From contig OY782760.1 of the NCBI GenBank assembly GCA_963678205.1, positions 2,604,001 through 2,668,000 of the forward strand: a stretch of 64,000 bases of DNA, in the 5' to 3' direction. Source of the DNA: G963556115 sp963678205. Lineage in GTDB: Bacteria > Planctomycetota > SZUA-567. The translations under genes were made by a program, and so were the position numbers. Under the pieces are notes generated by a model. The model was given only the letters and a program-made list of their open reading frames with translations. It had not been told where the DNA came from and did not search any database. This document shows positions 1-9,517 of this stretch, in pieces (the stretch's first letter is position 1; every line of letters begins with the position of its first letter).

Positions 1-833
1 GCCTTAATATAATTTGCTTCAGCAATTTTATATTGCACTTCATATTTCAATACTTCAATTTCAGCTACATCATCTGCTTCATATCTTCGTTTAGTCTTCT
101 CCCAATACTCTTTTGATATTTCAGCCTGATCTTTATAAATCTTCACTAATTTTTCATTATATAGAGTAAAGAAATATTGCGTTCTAATAGTCTTAATAAC
201 AGCCTGCCTAGACTGCTTAATATTTTCGCTTACCCAGTCTTCATAAATCCTTGAAGCCCGGATTGCAGAAATAATCGACCCACCTTTAAATAAAGGCTGA
301 GATACATTTATACCATATGAAGAAGCATTTCTAGCAGCAGGAGTACCCTTACCAGCATTATCGAACTCAAAAGGCCTTGACTGCGACCAAGCAGAATCTC
401 CAGTCAAACCTAAAGAAGGTAAGGCTCCTCCAATTGCGGAGACTTTTTTACCTTTCGCAGACATTTTCTGAGTTAAAGCTTGTTTGAATGTTGGAGAATA
501 ATTCAAAGCCATCATCTCAGCGTCATCAATTGAAAGGCTTAAAGATCTATTCTCTGCTGTTGTTGACGGATAAACGTAACCAGTATCACCTTCAATTACA
601 TCAACCCCTGCATCAGCATCATAATACATTGTAGTACTATTCAGCTTGCCTGTATCACTTCCATCATAATAAACGGTTGGCAGTTTTCCTAAAGCTTTTT
701 CATCCTCAAGATTGACCACAACCCCATTGTCATCAACTTTCAAATCTGTCGCGCCATAATCATCAGCATAAGACTTAACCCCAAATACGGCAACAAAAAC
801 TACAAATAATATAATGATTTTACTAATCTTCAT
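1..833 (-). CDS. TolC-like outer membrane efflux protein (3' end beyond window)
   Basis: The reading frame runs leftward from an ATG at 833 to the window edge with no stop, so only the first 277 codons are present. It begins with a signal peptide (MKISKIIILFVVFVAVFG, then SYA|DD). A low-complexity region of about 75 residues follows, and then a segment typical of outer membrane factors: paired helices starting SLSIDDAEMMALNYSPTFKQ, a beta-like segment with YGINVSQPLFKGG, and a long amphipathic helix rich in charged residues. An AGAGG ribosome-binding site lies at 846-850. The TolC family forms the outer membrane channel of tripartite pumps. It may partner the RND system at 35428-39914, but that is 35 kb away, so pairing is only inferred. 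Homology call moderate to good; substrate unknown. Confidence 0.75.
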   Translation of the reverse strand, partial: MKISKIIILFVVFVAVFGVKSYADDYGATDLKVDDNGVVVNLEDEKALGKLPTVYYDGSDTGKLNSTTMYYDADAGVDVIEGDTGYVYPSTTAENRSLSLSIDDAEMMALNYSPTFKQALTQKMSAKGKKVSAIGGALPSLGLTGDSAWSQSRPFEFDNAGKGTPAARNASSYGINVSQPLFKGGSIISAIRASRIYEDWVSENIKQSRQAVIKTIRTQYFFTLYNEKLVKIYKDQAEISKEYWEKTKRRYEADDVAEIEVLKYEVQYKIAEANYIK

Positions 834-1560
834 AATCTTATAATTCCTCTACTTATTCCACAACTATAATGAATTATAAACTACTTCAAATGCAGAACAC
901 ATAACAAGTTCAATAACTTTTACTCGTGAAAATTACTTACATGAAAAGATTATAACTAATCGTCATTTTTTTTCAACAACATTACACATTTTATCAACAA
1001 TTCTTCAACTTTTTGTTTAAATCAACGTTAAACAAACACCTAAGTTCTTTTATAATAATAGGTACCCGTAAAAAAACCCAATTTTTAAACAAATTCGCAA
1101 AACAAGCACTCAGCCTAAGCCTTTGATATATCACAACTTTAACCGGAAATATCAACTTCATTTTTTTTTTTTACAACAGCACTAATTCCACTAAAACAGT
1201 TGGTTTTTCAGAGGTTTGCAAATCCCCACACATCACTCAATCAAACTATCAACATTTTTTCAACAAAACAATCAGTTGCATCACAGTTCATCATTAAGTA
1301 GAATTAGTTTTATAGAGATCATAACTTCTGCTAACAAGTATTAAATGCATTAAGTTTATTCTATAACATTTTTGGGGAAGATCATCTTACATAATCACAA
1401 GTTTGATCTAAAATTTATACTAAACACAATGAGAATTGGTATTCTAGTAACTTAAAATACCATAATTTAAAGCATAAGTTAAATTTACCCAAAAATCACA
1501 ATTTTAATCGTAAAAATTTTTTAGTAGCAATACGTTAATTACAAGTAGAAACTAGAGAAT
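834..1560. other. AT-rich gap before dnaA, candidate replication origin
   Basis: No open frame of useful length. Four 9-mers resemble the DnaA box: TTATCAACA at 991-999 (one mismatch to TTATCCACA), TTTTCAACA at 970-978 and 1257-1265, and CTATCAACA at 1246-1254. All are on the same strand and lie in T- and A-rich runs, including a long T tract near 1160-1172. None is a perfect consensus box. Position directly before dnaA is the commonest place for a bacterial origin, so an origin is plausible but unproven. The gap must also hold the divergent promoters of dnaA and the TolC-like gene; I could not fix either. Confidence 0.35.
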
Positions 1561-2973
1561 ATGTCAAACACAAGTATACTAGCTCAATGGAATGAAGTAC
1601 AAGAAGCGCTCAGAGCAGCACTTCCTGAAGCTAGTTATAACACTTGGATAAGCAACCTCGCAGTTGAGAAAATTTCAACTAAAGAAATAATACTTGGTGC
1701 TGCAAATAAATTTGTAAAGCAATGGGTTGCAAAGAATTATCTTAAAACCATTTCAGAAGCAGTCAGAACTACACTTGGAATTTCACCAGATATATCAATA
1801 ACAATCTCTGCAGAGAAGTTCCGAGCACACAGACAAAGCGTAGAAGAAGAAATCTACTCTATCTCTGCTGTAAATTATCAGAATGACCAGATTACTAATG
1901 ATAACACTTTATCAAATACTGTAGCCTTGCCTCTTTTCAGTCAAAGCAAACATACACTGGCAAACTTTATAGTGATACCGCAAAATAGTTTTGCTGTTTC
2001 AGCACTCAAGCAAACAATTGCTCACCCTGGTGAATATTCACCAATTACAATATTTGCTGACCATGGTCTTGGCAAAACCCACCTGCTACATGGATTGTGT
2101 AATAGCTTTTCAAATGAATACCCTGAAAAAAAGATCATTTGCTTAACGGCACAAATGTTCGTTCAGCAATTCTCTGCAGCAATGATGAATAATAATATTG
2201 ATGAGTTCAGAAAAAGACTCTGCAATGCAGACTTACTTGCTATAGACGATTTCCAAAACATGGGTCTAGGTAAAAAAATTGCTTCACAGAAAGAGTTATC
2301 AGATATACTTGACACTCTAAGCAATACAGGCAAACAAGTTGTTTTATCATCAAACTCTGCTATTCATGAGTTGTCAGGAATAAACACAATGCTTTCTAGC
2401 CGTATTTCATCTGGACTTCAAATTAGATTGGATCCTTTAAATATACCTGCCAGAGAGAAACTATTGCGGATGCTCGAGCCATCTCTAAATTTTGAACAAG
2501 TAACTGAGATTGCTTCCAGACTTAGTGGTGATATACGCGAAATTGAAGGGGTTCTAAAAACAATTAGAGCAATGAACAAATTCACTGGCAACGCTGGTAC
2601 TAGCGCTAATTTTATTGACTCTCTAAATATTTCAAAGAAACGAACTTGTTTTACTATTTCAGATATTATAGGAGCGGTGTCTCTTGAATTCAATATTCCA
2701 GTTTCAGACATCAGAAGCAAAAAACGAACTGGCGATATTACCAAAGCCCGCAGAATTGCAATTCACTTATGCAGGCACATTACTGATTTCAGCTTAACAG
2801 ACATTGGGCTTGAGTTTGGTGGACGCAAACATCCGACAATTATGAACATTCTAAAAACTACTCCTATAGAGTCAACCAGAATTAATCTGGCAAAACTTGA
2901 AAATCTCATAACATCTTTAGGAGCAGACATTACCACTTCAGAATTATTAAGTAAACAAAAAGAAATATTCTAA
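1561..2973 (+). CDS. dnaA: Chromosomal replication initiator DnaA
   Basis: DnaA binds boxes at the origin, opens the duplex in its ATP form and loads the DnaB helicase. The 470-residue protein has the full architecture: domain I at about 1-85, a short variable linker to about 125, an AAA+ core at about 130-340, and a domain IV helix-turn-helix at about 370-465. Walker A is ADHGLGKT (166-173) and Walker B ends in IDD (228-230). The DNA-binding signature reads GGRKHPTIM where GGRDHTTV is usual, so the box-contacting helix is divergent; this fits with the imperfect boxes upstream. The ATG at 1561 has only a weak AGAG ahead of it. A flavoprotein gene starts 37 bases after the stop. Confidence 0.95.
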   Translation: MSNTSILAQWNEVQEALRAALPEASYNTWISNLAVEKISTKEIILGAANKFVKQWVAKNYLKTISEAVRTTLGISPDISITISAEKFRAHRQSVEEEIYSISAVNYQNDQITNDNTLSNTVALPLFSQSKHTLANFIVIPQNSFAVSALKQTIAHPGEYSPITIFADHGLGKTHLLHGLCNSFSNEYPEKKIICLTAQMFVQQFSAAMMNNNIDEFRKRLCNADLLAIDDFQNMGLGKKIASQKELSDILDTLSNTGKQVVLSSNSAIHELSGINTMLSSRISSGLQIRLDPLNIPAREKLLRMLEPSLNFEQVTEIASRLSGDIREIEGVLKTIRAMNKFTGNAGTSANFIDSLNISKKRTCFTISDIIGAVSLEFNIPVSDIRSKKRTGDITKARRIAIHLCRHITDFSLTDIGLEFGGRKHPTIMNILKTTPIESTRINLAKLENLITSLGADITTSELLSKQKEIF

Positions 2974-3010
2974 AAGCTCATCTAATTTTTTACTAGGATA
3001 GGCAGAAAAC

Positions 3011-4378
3011 ATGAAATACGATTCTATAATTATTGGCGCAGGATTATCTGGGCTGGCAGCAGGTATACGCCTCAGCCACTTTGATAAAAAAGTGCTCATT
3101 TTAGAATCTCACTCCATTGCAGGCGGCATGAATTCATATTTTATTAGGCAGGGTAGATCAATTGATGTTGGACTCCATGCAATGACTAATTTCAGCCCTG
3201 CAGGTGCCCGCAATACACCTCTCACAAAACTTTTAAGACAACTCAGAATAAAGCATACTGACCTAGGACTTGTTGAGCAAGGTTTTTCAGAAATATCTTT
3301 CCCTAATAAAAACTTGAAATTTAGTAATGACGTCAACCAATTTAGAAGCGAAGTACTGAAAAAATTTCCCTCTGAAATTGACGGATTTGATAAATTGAGA
3401 GATCAACTCAATAACTTTGATTCCACAGCTTTTCTAAATGAACCAGAGAGTGCACTTACAAAGCTTGGCCAATTTATAAAAGATCGAGAACTCATTGATA
3501 TGATCCTCTGTCCTGTCATGTTTTATGGCAATGCAATGGAAAATGATATGAATTGGGCAGAGTTTGCAGTAATGTGGGACTCAATCTTTGAAAGTGGATT
3601 TTCCAGACCAAAGAATGGCATGAGCTACATTATAAACCTTTTGACAAACAAGTATACCGAAAATGGCGGCGAGCTAAAATTCAATAAAAAAGTTGCTCAT
3701 ATATCAAAACTCCCATCAAAAGAATTGGAAGTAACACTTGAGGACGGCAGTAAATTTATATCAGACCAAGTATACTCTAGCGCAAGATTGGTTGAAACTT
3801 CAGCCCTTTGCGGAATAGACAAATCGGAGGCAATCGGCAAAATATGTTTTAGTGAACTTGTCCTATACCTTGATAAAAATCCAAAAGAACTTGGATGTGA
3901 ACAATCAATTATATTCTACTCATTACGCAAAGAATTCGAATATTGTCAAGCACAAGAGCTTATAGATCCTACCTCAGGGGTTATCTGTATGCCGAATAAT
4001 TTTGAATATCCTGAAGAATTAGGAGAAGGGATTGTCCGTTTATCAATCAGATCAAGCTACAACAAGTGGCAAGAATTGACAAAAAAGGAGTATAAGCAGG
4101 CTAAAATAGTATGCACAGATAAACTAATAGGTATTCTTGAAAATTATATGCCAAACATTAGAGCACATATTAAATTCGATGACATGTTTACACCACTTAC
4201 AATAACCCGCTACACTGGTCACATTGGTGGGTCTATCTATGGTTCAGCTACTAAGATACGCGACGCAGCGCTAGAAATGGAAGGAGTGTACTTAATTGGT
4301 ACAGATCAGGGCTTCCTCGGTATAATAGGCTCACTACTCAGTGGTATCAGTGTTGTAAATCGATACGGACTCAAATAA
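3011..4378 (+). CDS. Phytoene desaturase/retinol saturase-like FAD oxidoreductase
   Basis: A flavoprotein of the CrtI/phytoene dehydrogenase superfamily, 455 residues. The N-terminal Rossmann motif is IIIGAGLSGLAAGIRL (6-21) with an acidic residue ending the second strand (LILESHS) and the GG that follows. The C-terminal FAD motif is GVYLIGTDQG with a glycine-rich helix start. Family members oxidise or saturate polyene and lipid substrates; no carotenoid synthase or other crt gene is in this window, so the substrate cannot be named. An AGGATAGG ribosome-binding site precedes the ATG. The gene lies between dnaA and comEC, one base before the latter, and is probably co-transcribed with it. Confidence 0.75.
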   Translation: MKYDSIIIGAGLSGLAAGIRLSHFDKKVLILESHSIAGGMNSYFIRQGRSIDVGLHAMTNFSPAGARNTPLTKLLRQLRIKHTDLGLVEQGFSEISFPNKNLKFSNDVNQFRSEVLKKFPSEIDGFDKLRDQLNNFDSTAFLNEPESALTKLGQFIKDRELIDMILCPVMFYGNAMENDMNWAEFAVMWDSIFESGFSRPKNGMSYIINLLTNKYTENGGELKFNKKVAHISKLPSKELEVTLEDGSKFISDQVYSSARLVETSALCGIDKSEAIGKICFSELVLYLDKNPKELGCEQSIIFYSLRKEFEYCQAQELIDPTSGVICMPNNFEYPEELGEGIVRLSIRSSYNKWQELTKKEYKQAKIVCTDKLIGILENYMPNIRAHIKFDDMFTPLTITRYTGHIGGSIYGSATKIRDAALEMEGVYLIGTDQGFLGIIGSLLSGISVVNRYGLK

Positions 4379-4379
4379 G

Positions 4380-6734
4380 ATGCTTTCAAGGGTTCCTCTA
4401 CTCTGGTTTGCAATATCATTTATTACTGGCATATCTCTTAATATATACTTACCTATTAATCAAATAATAATACCATTATCAGCGATTCTATTTATAACAA
4501 TTATCATAACCACATTATCTTACGTCAAATCAAAGCACACTGTCAAAAATAAGTCAATAACAACTAACTGTCTAATCCTGTCTTTGTGTATAGGGTTTAT
4601 CATAGCCGGTATTCTCCGTCATAATACCCAAAATAACGAATTAATTCAACCAACAGCTCTACTCAAACAAAAAATTAAATCCGTTAAATTCAAAATTCTT
4701 GAACCTTCCGATCTGTTCCTAAAAGGTACTAAGTCAGGAAAGTGGCAAGTAATAGCTTCCATAATAAGTATAAATAATATACAACCAGAAAAATATACTA
4801 AAGTAATACTCACTGGTAAAGGTAACGCCACACTTCACAATTCAGATATTATAAAAGCGAAACATATCCTTGTACTCAAACCCAAGCCCTCAAGCTTTCC
4901 TAATGGATTTTCTAATTCACGCCATATGTACACTCAAGACGTAAGCACCAATATAAAAATACTCGGGAAATATACCATTCATCATTCAAGTAGCCCCAGT
5001 ATACTAAGTGTTATAGATCGAATCAGAGCCTATGCTATCCAGAATACATTAAAGTATGCGAGATATCAAACTCAAGGGTTTCTTGCAGCTACAATTTTTG
5101 GATATAGAGACGCTATAAACGTACACCTAAAAAATTCATTTAGGCGTACAGGTATCGGACACATTCTCGCTATTTCAGGACTACACGTAGGCTTGATAAT
5201 ATTAATAATTAATTATATTTGTAAACTTTTCCAGTTCAGCCCACGCAGCAGGTCAATTATAACAATTATAGCCTGTATCATATTCTTAGGTCTATCGGGT
5301 GGAAGAAGTACAGTACTCAGAGCAAGCATAGTGGCCTTTATTTATCTCGGCGGGATTTTAATATTTAGAAAAAGTAATTTCATAAATTCTCTTGGAGCAG
5401 CAGCCCTTATTATTTGTATAATAAACCCATTGCAAGTCTTCGACATTGGCTTTCAAATGAGTTTCATATCAGTAATTTTTATCTCTATGCTTGGTCAAAA
5501 GTTTATCCCTTATATACAACCTTTAAAGCCAGAATATTTATTTCAAAGACACCATATTCAATATTTTTTAAAATCATTACCATATAATATTTCAATTTTG
5601 ACAGTGGTCACAATCAGTGCTTGGCTGGGGATTTTACCGCTTACAACTTATTATTTCAAAGAAGTATCACTCATTAGCTTTTTGACGAACTTGCTGATTA
5701 TTCCTCTCATGCCACTCGCAATTTCTGGTGGAATATTATTACAATTAACTCCATTACTTCCATACAAGCTAACAGCTGTATTCACAGGGATTTGCTCATT
5801 TCCTGCCAATGCTATTCTTAAAATAATCAATAGCATTTCACATTTACCAATAACCTCAATGAAAGTTTTCCCTCCATCAAAAGAAATAATATTACTTTAT
5901 TATCTTTTATTCATAATCCTTTTTACCTACCCATTGGTTTTCAAAAAAGCAATAAAGCCACTCTTTATAATATTATCAATATCTATAACAGTACTTATCT
6001 TCGCATTATTTTACTTTGGAAACAATGAGTCAACAACAACTACAGCATCTATCGCTTTACTCAGAAATAAAACCAGTGAATCTGTAATAATTCAAGGTAA
6101 TAGCAATTCAGATAAAATCAATAAAGCCAACTCCAAAACAAACAACAACTATACTATTTTACTACTACAAAACACCTCATATCCTACAGAAATTATTGAT
6201 TATTTATATTCCAAAAGAATCCGCACAATTGATGTAGTATACTTTGTTACAAACAACCAAGAATTTCCACTGGATTACTGCCAGTGGCTTAAAATTAAAA
6301 AAATAGAATTTGTAAGTAAAACAGAAAAAGAAGTAACTTCAAAATTAAAACCTAATAGTGATATAAATATTAATATCACAAGAAGTAATACCGGACGCAT
6401 CGTATGGTATAATATTATCAATCAAAAAATTAATATACTTATAACCACTTGGCATAAAGAATCAGTCTATAATGAATTTCTAAAAAGCAAGCAAACTGGC
6501 TACAACTCCCCTTTCAAACTACTAAGAATCAATGTGAAAAAGCCCCTTGATAAATACCCAGCAAAATATCACTCAGAATATATAATCCGTGACAAAGATA
6601 TTTACAACAATCCTGGAAGAAAAAATTATGGCTTGATTTTTATAACATCTAAAAAAATAGAGGCTTGGAATGGGGTAAAATTTACACTTCTAAAGAAGTA
6701 CCATTTACAGGCAGACCATCCAGCCTACCAATAA
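4380..6734 (+). CDS. comEC: ComEC/Rec2-type DNA uptake channel, degenerate C-terminal domain
   Basis: An inner-membrane protein of the ComEC/Rec2 family, which carries transforming DNA into the cytoplasm. Of the 784 residues, about 1-70 are N-terminal membrane helices, 75-200 a DUF4131-like soluble segment, and about 230-530 the polytopic Competence domain with the signature GHILAISGLHVGL (near 260). The C-terminal part (about 560-784) sits where many ComEC proteins have a metallo-beta-lactamase nuclease domain, but I see no HxHxDH-type metal motif; it is rich in Asn, Lys and Ser. The start follows the previous stop by one base. The 3' end overlaps ispH, on the other strand, by 53 bases. No other competence gene is visible, so a role in transformation is inferred. 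Confidence 0.85.
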   Translation: MLSRVPLLWFAISFITGISLNIYLPINQIIIPLSAILFITIIITTLSYVKSKHTVKNKSITTNCLILSLCIGFIIAGILRHNTQNNELIQPTALLKQKIKSVKFKILEPSDLFLKGTKSGKWQVIASIISINNIQPEKYTKVILTGKGNATLHNSDIIKAKHILVLKPKPSSFPNGFSNSRHMYTQDVSTNIKILGKYTIHHSSSPSILSVIDRIRAYAIQNTLKYARYQTQGFLAATIFGYRDAINVHLKNSFRRTGIGHILAISGLHVGLIILIINYICKLFQFSPRSRSIITIIACIIFLGLSGGRSTVLRASIVAFIYLGGILIFRKSNFINSLGAAALIICIINPLQVFDIGFQMSFISVIFISMLGQKFIPYIQPLKPEYLFQRHHIQYFLKSLPYNISILTVVTISAWLGILPLTTYYFKEVSLISFLTNLLIIPLMPLAISGGILLQLTPLLPYKLTAVFTGICSFPANAILKIINSISHLPITSMKVFPPSKEIILLYYLLFIILFTYPLVFKKAIKPLFIILSISITVLIFALFYFGNNESTTTTASIALLRNKTSESVIIQGNSNSDKINKANSKTNNNYTILLLQNTSYPTEIIDYLYSKRIRTIDVVYFVTNNQEFPLDYCQWLKIKKIEFVSKTEKEVTSKLKPNSDININITRSNTGRIVWYNIINQKINILITTWHKESVYNEFLKSKQTGYNSPFKLLRINVKKPLDKYPAKYHSEYIIRDKDIYNNPGRKNYGLIFITSKKIEAWNGVKFTLLKKYHLQADHPAYQ

Positions 6735-7545
6735 ACTCAAGAACCTTCTCAACAGCGCCTACAGGAGTACTTGCTCCAGCAGTTACTCCAACAACAGAGC
6801 ACTTCACAAAATCATCCTGCTCTAATTCACAAGCATCTTCAATGTGAATCACCCTAGCGCAATGCGTAGCTCCAATTTCTGCAAGTCTTTTGGTATTTGC
6901 GGAATGCCTCCCCCCCACAACAATCATTAAGTCAACCTCGCCTGATAACTTTAAGGCTTCATCTTGACGCTTCTGAGTTGCATCACATATAGAATCAACA
7001 ATTTTACACTTGGGGTACTTTAAAATCAAATATTTTGAAATTTTATCAAAAAGTTTTTGACTAAAAGTTGTCTGCGCAATAAATAAAAATTCTTCTGGAA
7101 GATTAATCTCTACAAGATCTTCAATTGATTCTATCACCTCAACACCACCTACTGCATGCCCGCAAAGCCCGACAACTTCTGGATGATTAGAATCACCAAG
7201 AATCAAAACAGTTCCACCAGCAGAAGAATACTGAGCTATAGTTTTCTGACTGGATAGCACATGAGGGCATGTTGCATCTACGACCTCTACTCCACGCTCA
7301 GCAAGTATATCCTTACAATCTTGCGCAACACCATGGGCTCTAATAATCACAACACCAGAGTCAGGTAACTCTTCTGAAACCTCTATCCCAAGCTTTGCCA
7401 GATCTGAGACAACCTTTTTATTATGTATCAACTCACCAAGAGTGTATACTGCTTTACAAGCAGTCAATGCGGTCTTTTCAGCAAGATCCACCGCTCTTCT
7501 CACCCCCATGCAAAAACCAGCCGTTTGCGCAACAATTACCTTCAT
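6682..7545 (-). CDS. ispH: 4-hydroxy-3-methylbut-2-enyl diphosphate reductase IspH
   Basis: IspH catalyses the last step of the MEP isoprenoid pathway, reducing HMBPP to IPP and DMAPP with a 4Fe-4S cluster. The 287-residue protein has the expected length and all three cluster cysteines in context: FCMGVRRAV at the N-terminus, DATCPHV in the middle and DSICDATQKRQ near residue 185. The C-terminal GASTP substrate-binding motif is present. Its ATG overlaps the stop of the HAD gene as ATGA, so the M50 protease, HAD and ispH genes read as one leftward unit. The last 53 bases lie antisense to the end of comEC. Confidence 0.96.
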   Translation of the reverse strand: MKVIVAQTAGFCMGVRRAVDLAEKTALTACKAVYTLGELIHNKKVVSDLAKLGIEVSEELPDSGVVIIRAHGVAQDCKDILAERGVEVVDATCPHVLSSQKTIAQYSSAGGTVLILGDSNHPEVVGLCGHAVGGVEVIESIEDLVEINLPEEFLFIAQTTFSQKLFDKISKYLILKYPKCKIVDSICDATQKRQDEALKLSGEVDLMIVVGGRHSANTKRLAEIGATHCARVIHIEDACELEQDDFVKCSVVGVTAGASTPVGAVEKVLEFIGRLDGLPVNGTSLEV

Positions 7546-8315
7546 TTCAATACATCTCCAACTCCATTCAAAACATAATTAGGAGCATATGGGAAATTAT
7601 TAAGATCTTCCTTTGCAGTACACCCGGATAATACTAGTACAGTCTCAATCATGCTCTCTATACCTGCAATAATATCCGTGTCCATTCTATCACCAATAAT
7701 AACCGTGTCTTCTCTTTGAACCTTCAACGCATTCATTGCATGACGCATCATAAGAGGATTTGGCTTTCCAAGAAAGTAAGCTTTTTTCCCAGTAGCCAGC
7801 TCGATAGGAGCAATCAAAGATCCTGTTGCAGGAGCCATGCCTGTTTCAGTTGGTCCATTAAGGTCAGGATTACATCCTATCAATTTAGCACCATTCATAA
7901 CAAGATTTACTGCAGTTGTTATAGTTTCAAAATTATACCCAAGACTTTCGCCAACAACAACATAATCAGGATCAATATTATTCATAGTAAACCCAGCTTC
8001 ATACAAAGCATTGATCAGCCCGGCCTCACCAATTACATAAACACTTCCTTTCTTTTTCTGGCTAGCTAAAAAATACGCCGTAGACAGTGCACTTGTATAA
8101 AAATGCTCTTTAGCAACGTTTACCCCGAGACGTTTTAATTTATCAGACAACTCCTGAGGAGAACGTTCACTGGAATTAGTTAAAAATAAATACTTCTTAT
8201 TCTCATCATCAAGCCATTTAACGAACTCTCTTACACCATCCAGAAGCTTATTACCATGATATAATACTCCATCCATATCACAAATAAATGCTTTTTTTAA
8301 TCTTAATTTTTCCAT
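7542..8315 (-). CDS. HAD-IIA family sugar phosphatase (NagD/AraL-like)
   Basis: A 257-residue haloacid-dehalogenase phosphatase of subclass IIA (NagD/AraL/PGP type). Motif I is FICDMDGVLYHG, with the nucleophile and acid aspartates; motif II is FLTNSS; the motif III lysine is in GKPNP; and motif IV is IIGDRMDTDI. The C2 cap lies between motifs II and III. Enzymes of this group remove phosphate from sugar phosphates or phosphoglycolate; the sequence alone does not give the substrate. An AGAGAGG ribosome-binding site precedes the ATG at 8315. The gene is translationally coupled to ispH downstream and follows the M50 gene by 44 bases. Confidence 0.88.
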   Translation of the reverse strand: MEKLRLKKAFICDMDGVLYHGNKLLDGVREFVKWLDDENKKYLFLTNSSERSPQELSDKLKRLGVNVAKEHFYTSALSTAYFLASQKKKGSVYVIGEAGLINALYEAGFTMNNIDPDYVVVGESLGYNFETITTAVNLVMNGAKLIGCNPDLNGPTETGMAPATGSLIAPIELATGKKAYFLGKPNPLMMRHAMNALKVQREDTVIIGDRMDTDIIAGIESMIETVLVLSGCTAKEDLNNFPYAPNYVLNGVGDVLK

Positions 8316-8359
8316 AATAACCTCTCTTACAAATCATTTTATCAAAGTTTAATCAAGCA

Positions 8360-9043
8360 CTACAAAAAACCTTTGAAAAGATTTAACACACTGTCAAGCA
8401 TTAGAAGAAGTGGTATACCAATAGTCCTGAATATTCCAGCAAAAGCAAAATAAGCAATAAGCATTCCCGGCAAGGCCATTGAAGGATTCCATATGATATT
8501 CAAATACGATTTCATATGCTGTACTGGAATAAACAAACATGGTATAGAAGCTCCATCGAGTGGTGGAACAGGTATTAAGTTAAAAACAGCAAGCACAACA
8601 TTAAGGTTTACGGCCAGCCTCAGAACTTCATAAGTTATATCAGCCTGTCCATTCCAAAGTCCAAACTTAGTTACTAAAATTAAATTTAAACCCAAAATAA
8701 AGATAAACCCAATAGCAAGAAGAATATTTGAAACCGGTCCAGCCAGAGCAACCAAGCCAAAGCGCTTTGGATTTTGCTGAGCCCATAAATAATTAATCGG
8801 TACACTAGCAAAACCTAGCGGCCAACCTATAAAAAAATATGTCAAGATTGGTACGATAACCATACCAAACGGAGTTCTTTTAATATGAGGGAGAGGATTT
8901 AAAGAAACAAAATATCGAGCAGTACCATCACCCAATTTACATGACATCCAAGCATGGGCAGATTCATGCACAACAAAACTAAAAAGGAATACCATATATG
9001 CTGGTACCAGCATTAACAAATCATAACTAGTTATATCACCCAT
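8360..9043 (-). CDS. M50 family site-2-type zinc metalloprotease
   Basis: An integral membrane peptidase of the S2P/M50 family, 227 residues. The zinc site is VHESAHAW (HExxH) in the first part, with the second zinc motif NLIPVPPLDG near residue 160. About five hydrophobic segments surround them. There is no PDZ domain, so this is the compact group often called Rip- or SpoIVFB-like rather than RseP. Such enzymes cut membrane-embedded regulators; no partner anti-sigma factor is visible. It is the first gene of the leftward unit that continues with the HAD phosphatase and ispH. An odd detail is SAH in place of the more common LGH/FGH inside HExxH. Confidence 0.88.
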   Translation of the reverse strand: MGDITSYDLLMLVPAYMVFLFSFVVHESAHAWMSCKLGDGTARYFVSLNPLPHIKRTPFGMVIVPILTYFFIGWPLGFASVPINYLWAQQNPKRFGLVALAGPVSNILLAIGFIFILGLNLILVTKFGLWNGQADITYEVLRLAVNLNVVLAVFNLIPVPPLDGASIPCLFIPVQHMKSYLNIIWNPSMALPGMLIAYFAFAGIFRTIGIPLLLMLDSVLNLFKGFL

Positions 9044-9252
9044 TATTATCCAATCAGAATTTTATCATTAAATCTTATTTATTCAGAATTACCCCACCAT
9101 GCAAACCCAGCCAATTTACCCCTAGCAAACTGTGAATAATTTACTCATTTATAGCACCAGAAAATATATCAGTAACTATTATTCAGCCCTAGCTCGATCG
9201 TAAAAACACAATAATCACAATCAATACATAATTAAAAACAAAAGATAAGCAC

Positions 9253-9441
9253 TTAACAGCAAAGCTCACCTAAGGTAAGAATATTTTTAGTAAAATAAAT
9301 ATAAACTTTCGTCAATATTAATTTTACCTTCAAATCACTTTTGAGCAACCTTGTAACAATAATCTCATTTAAATGATACCCAATAAATCTAACAGTTACA
9401 AGTTCTTCTCCAATTACTAACATTTTTTTCTTTTCCGACAC
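9253..9441 (-). CDS. Small protein with strong ribosome-binding site, weak CsrA-like look
   Basis: A 62-codon frame starting with GTG at 9441, preceded at five bases by GGAGG on the minus strand (9446-9452 reads GGAGGAA), one of the best ribosome-binding sites in the window. TTGACT at 9500-9505 and AT-rich sequence beyond it could supply a promoter. The N-terminal half (IGEELVTVRFIG followed by N and hydrophobics) faintly matches strands 2-4 of CsrA, but the usual MLILTRR strand is missing and the C-terminal half is unlike it. I do not claim it is CsrA. An internal ATG at 9423 is an alternative start. It is isolated, between the M50 gene and the divergent DUF3108 gene. Confidence 0.45.
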   Translation of the reverse strand: MSEKKKMLVIGEELVTVRFIGYHLNEIIVTRLLKSDLKVKLILTKVYIYFTKNILTLGELCC

Positions 9442-9517
9442 TACTTCCTCCGTATAATTACAATGAAGAATAAAATATTATTATACTTTTACAATCCTAG
9501 TCAAGGACAGACTGACA

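Noticed and set aside
2418..2744. Antisense open frame of 108 codons inside dnaA
   Set aside because: It is a by-product of dnaA codon use; no ribosome-binding site and no family pattern. The same holds for the many other antisense frames under rnr, the RND gene, thrC and typA.
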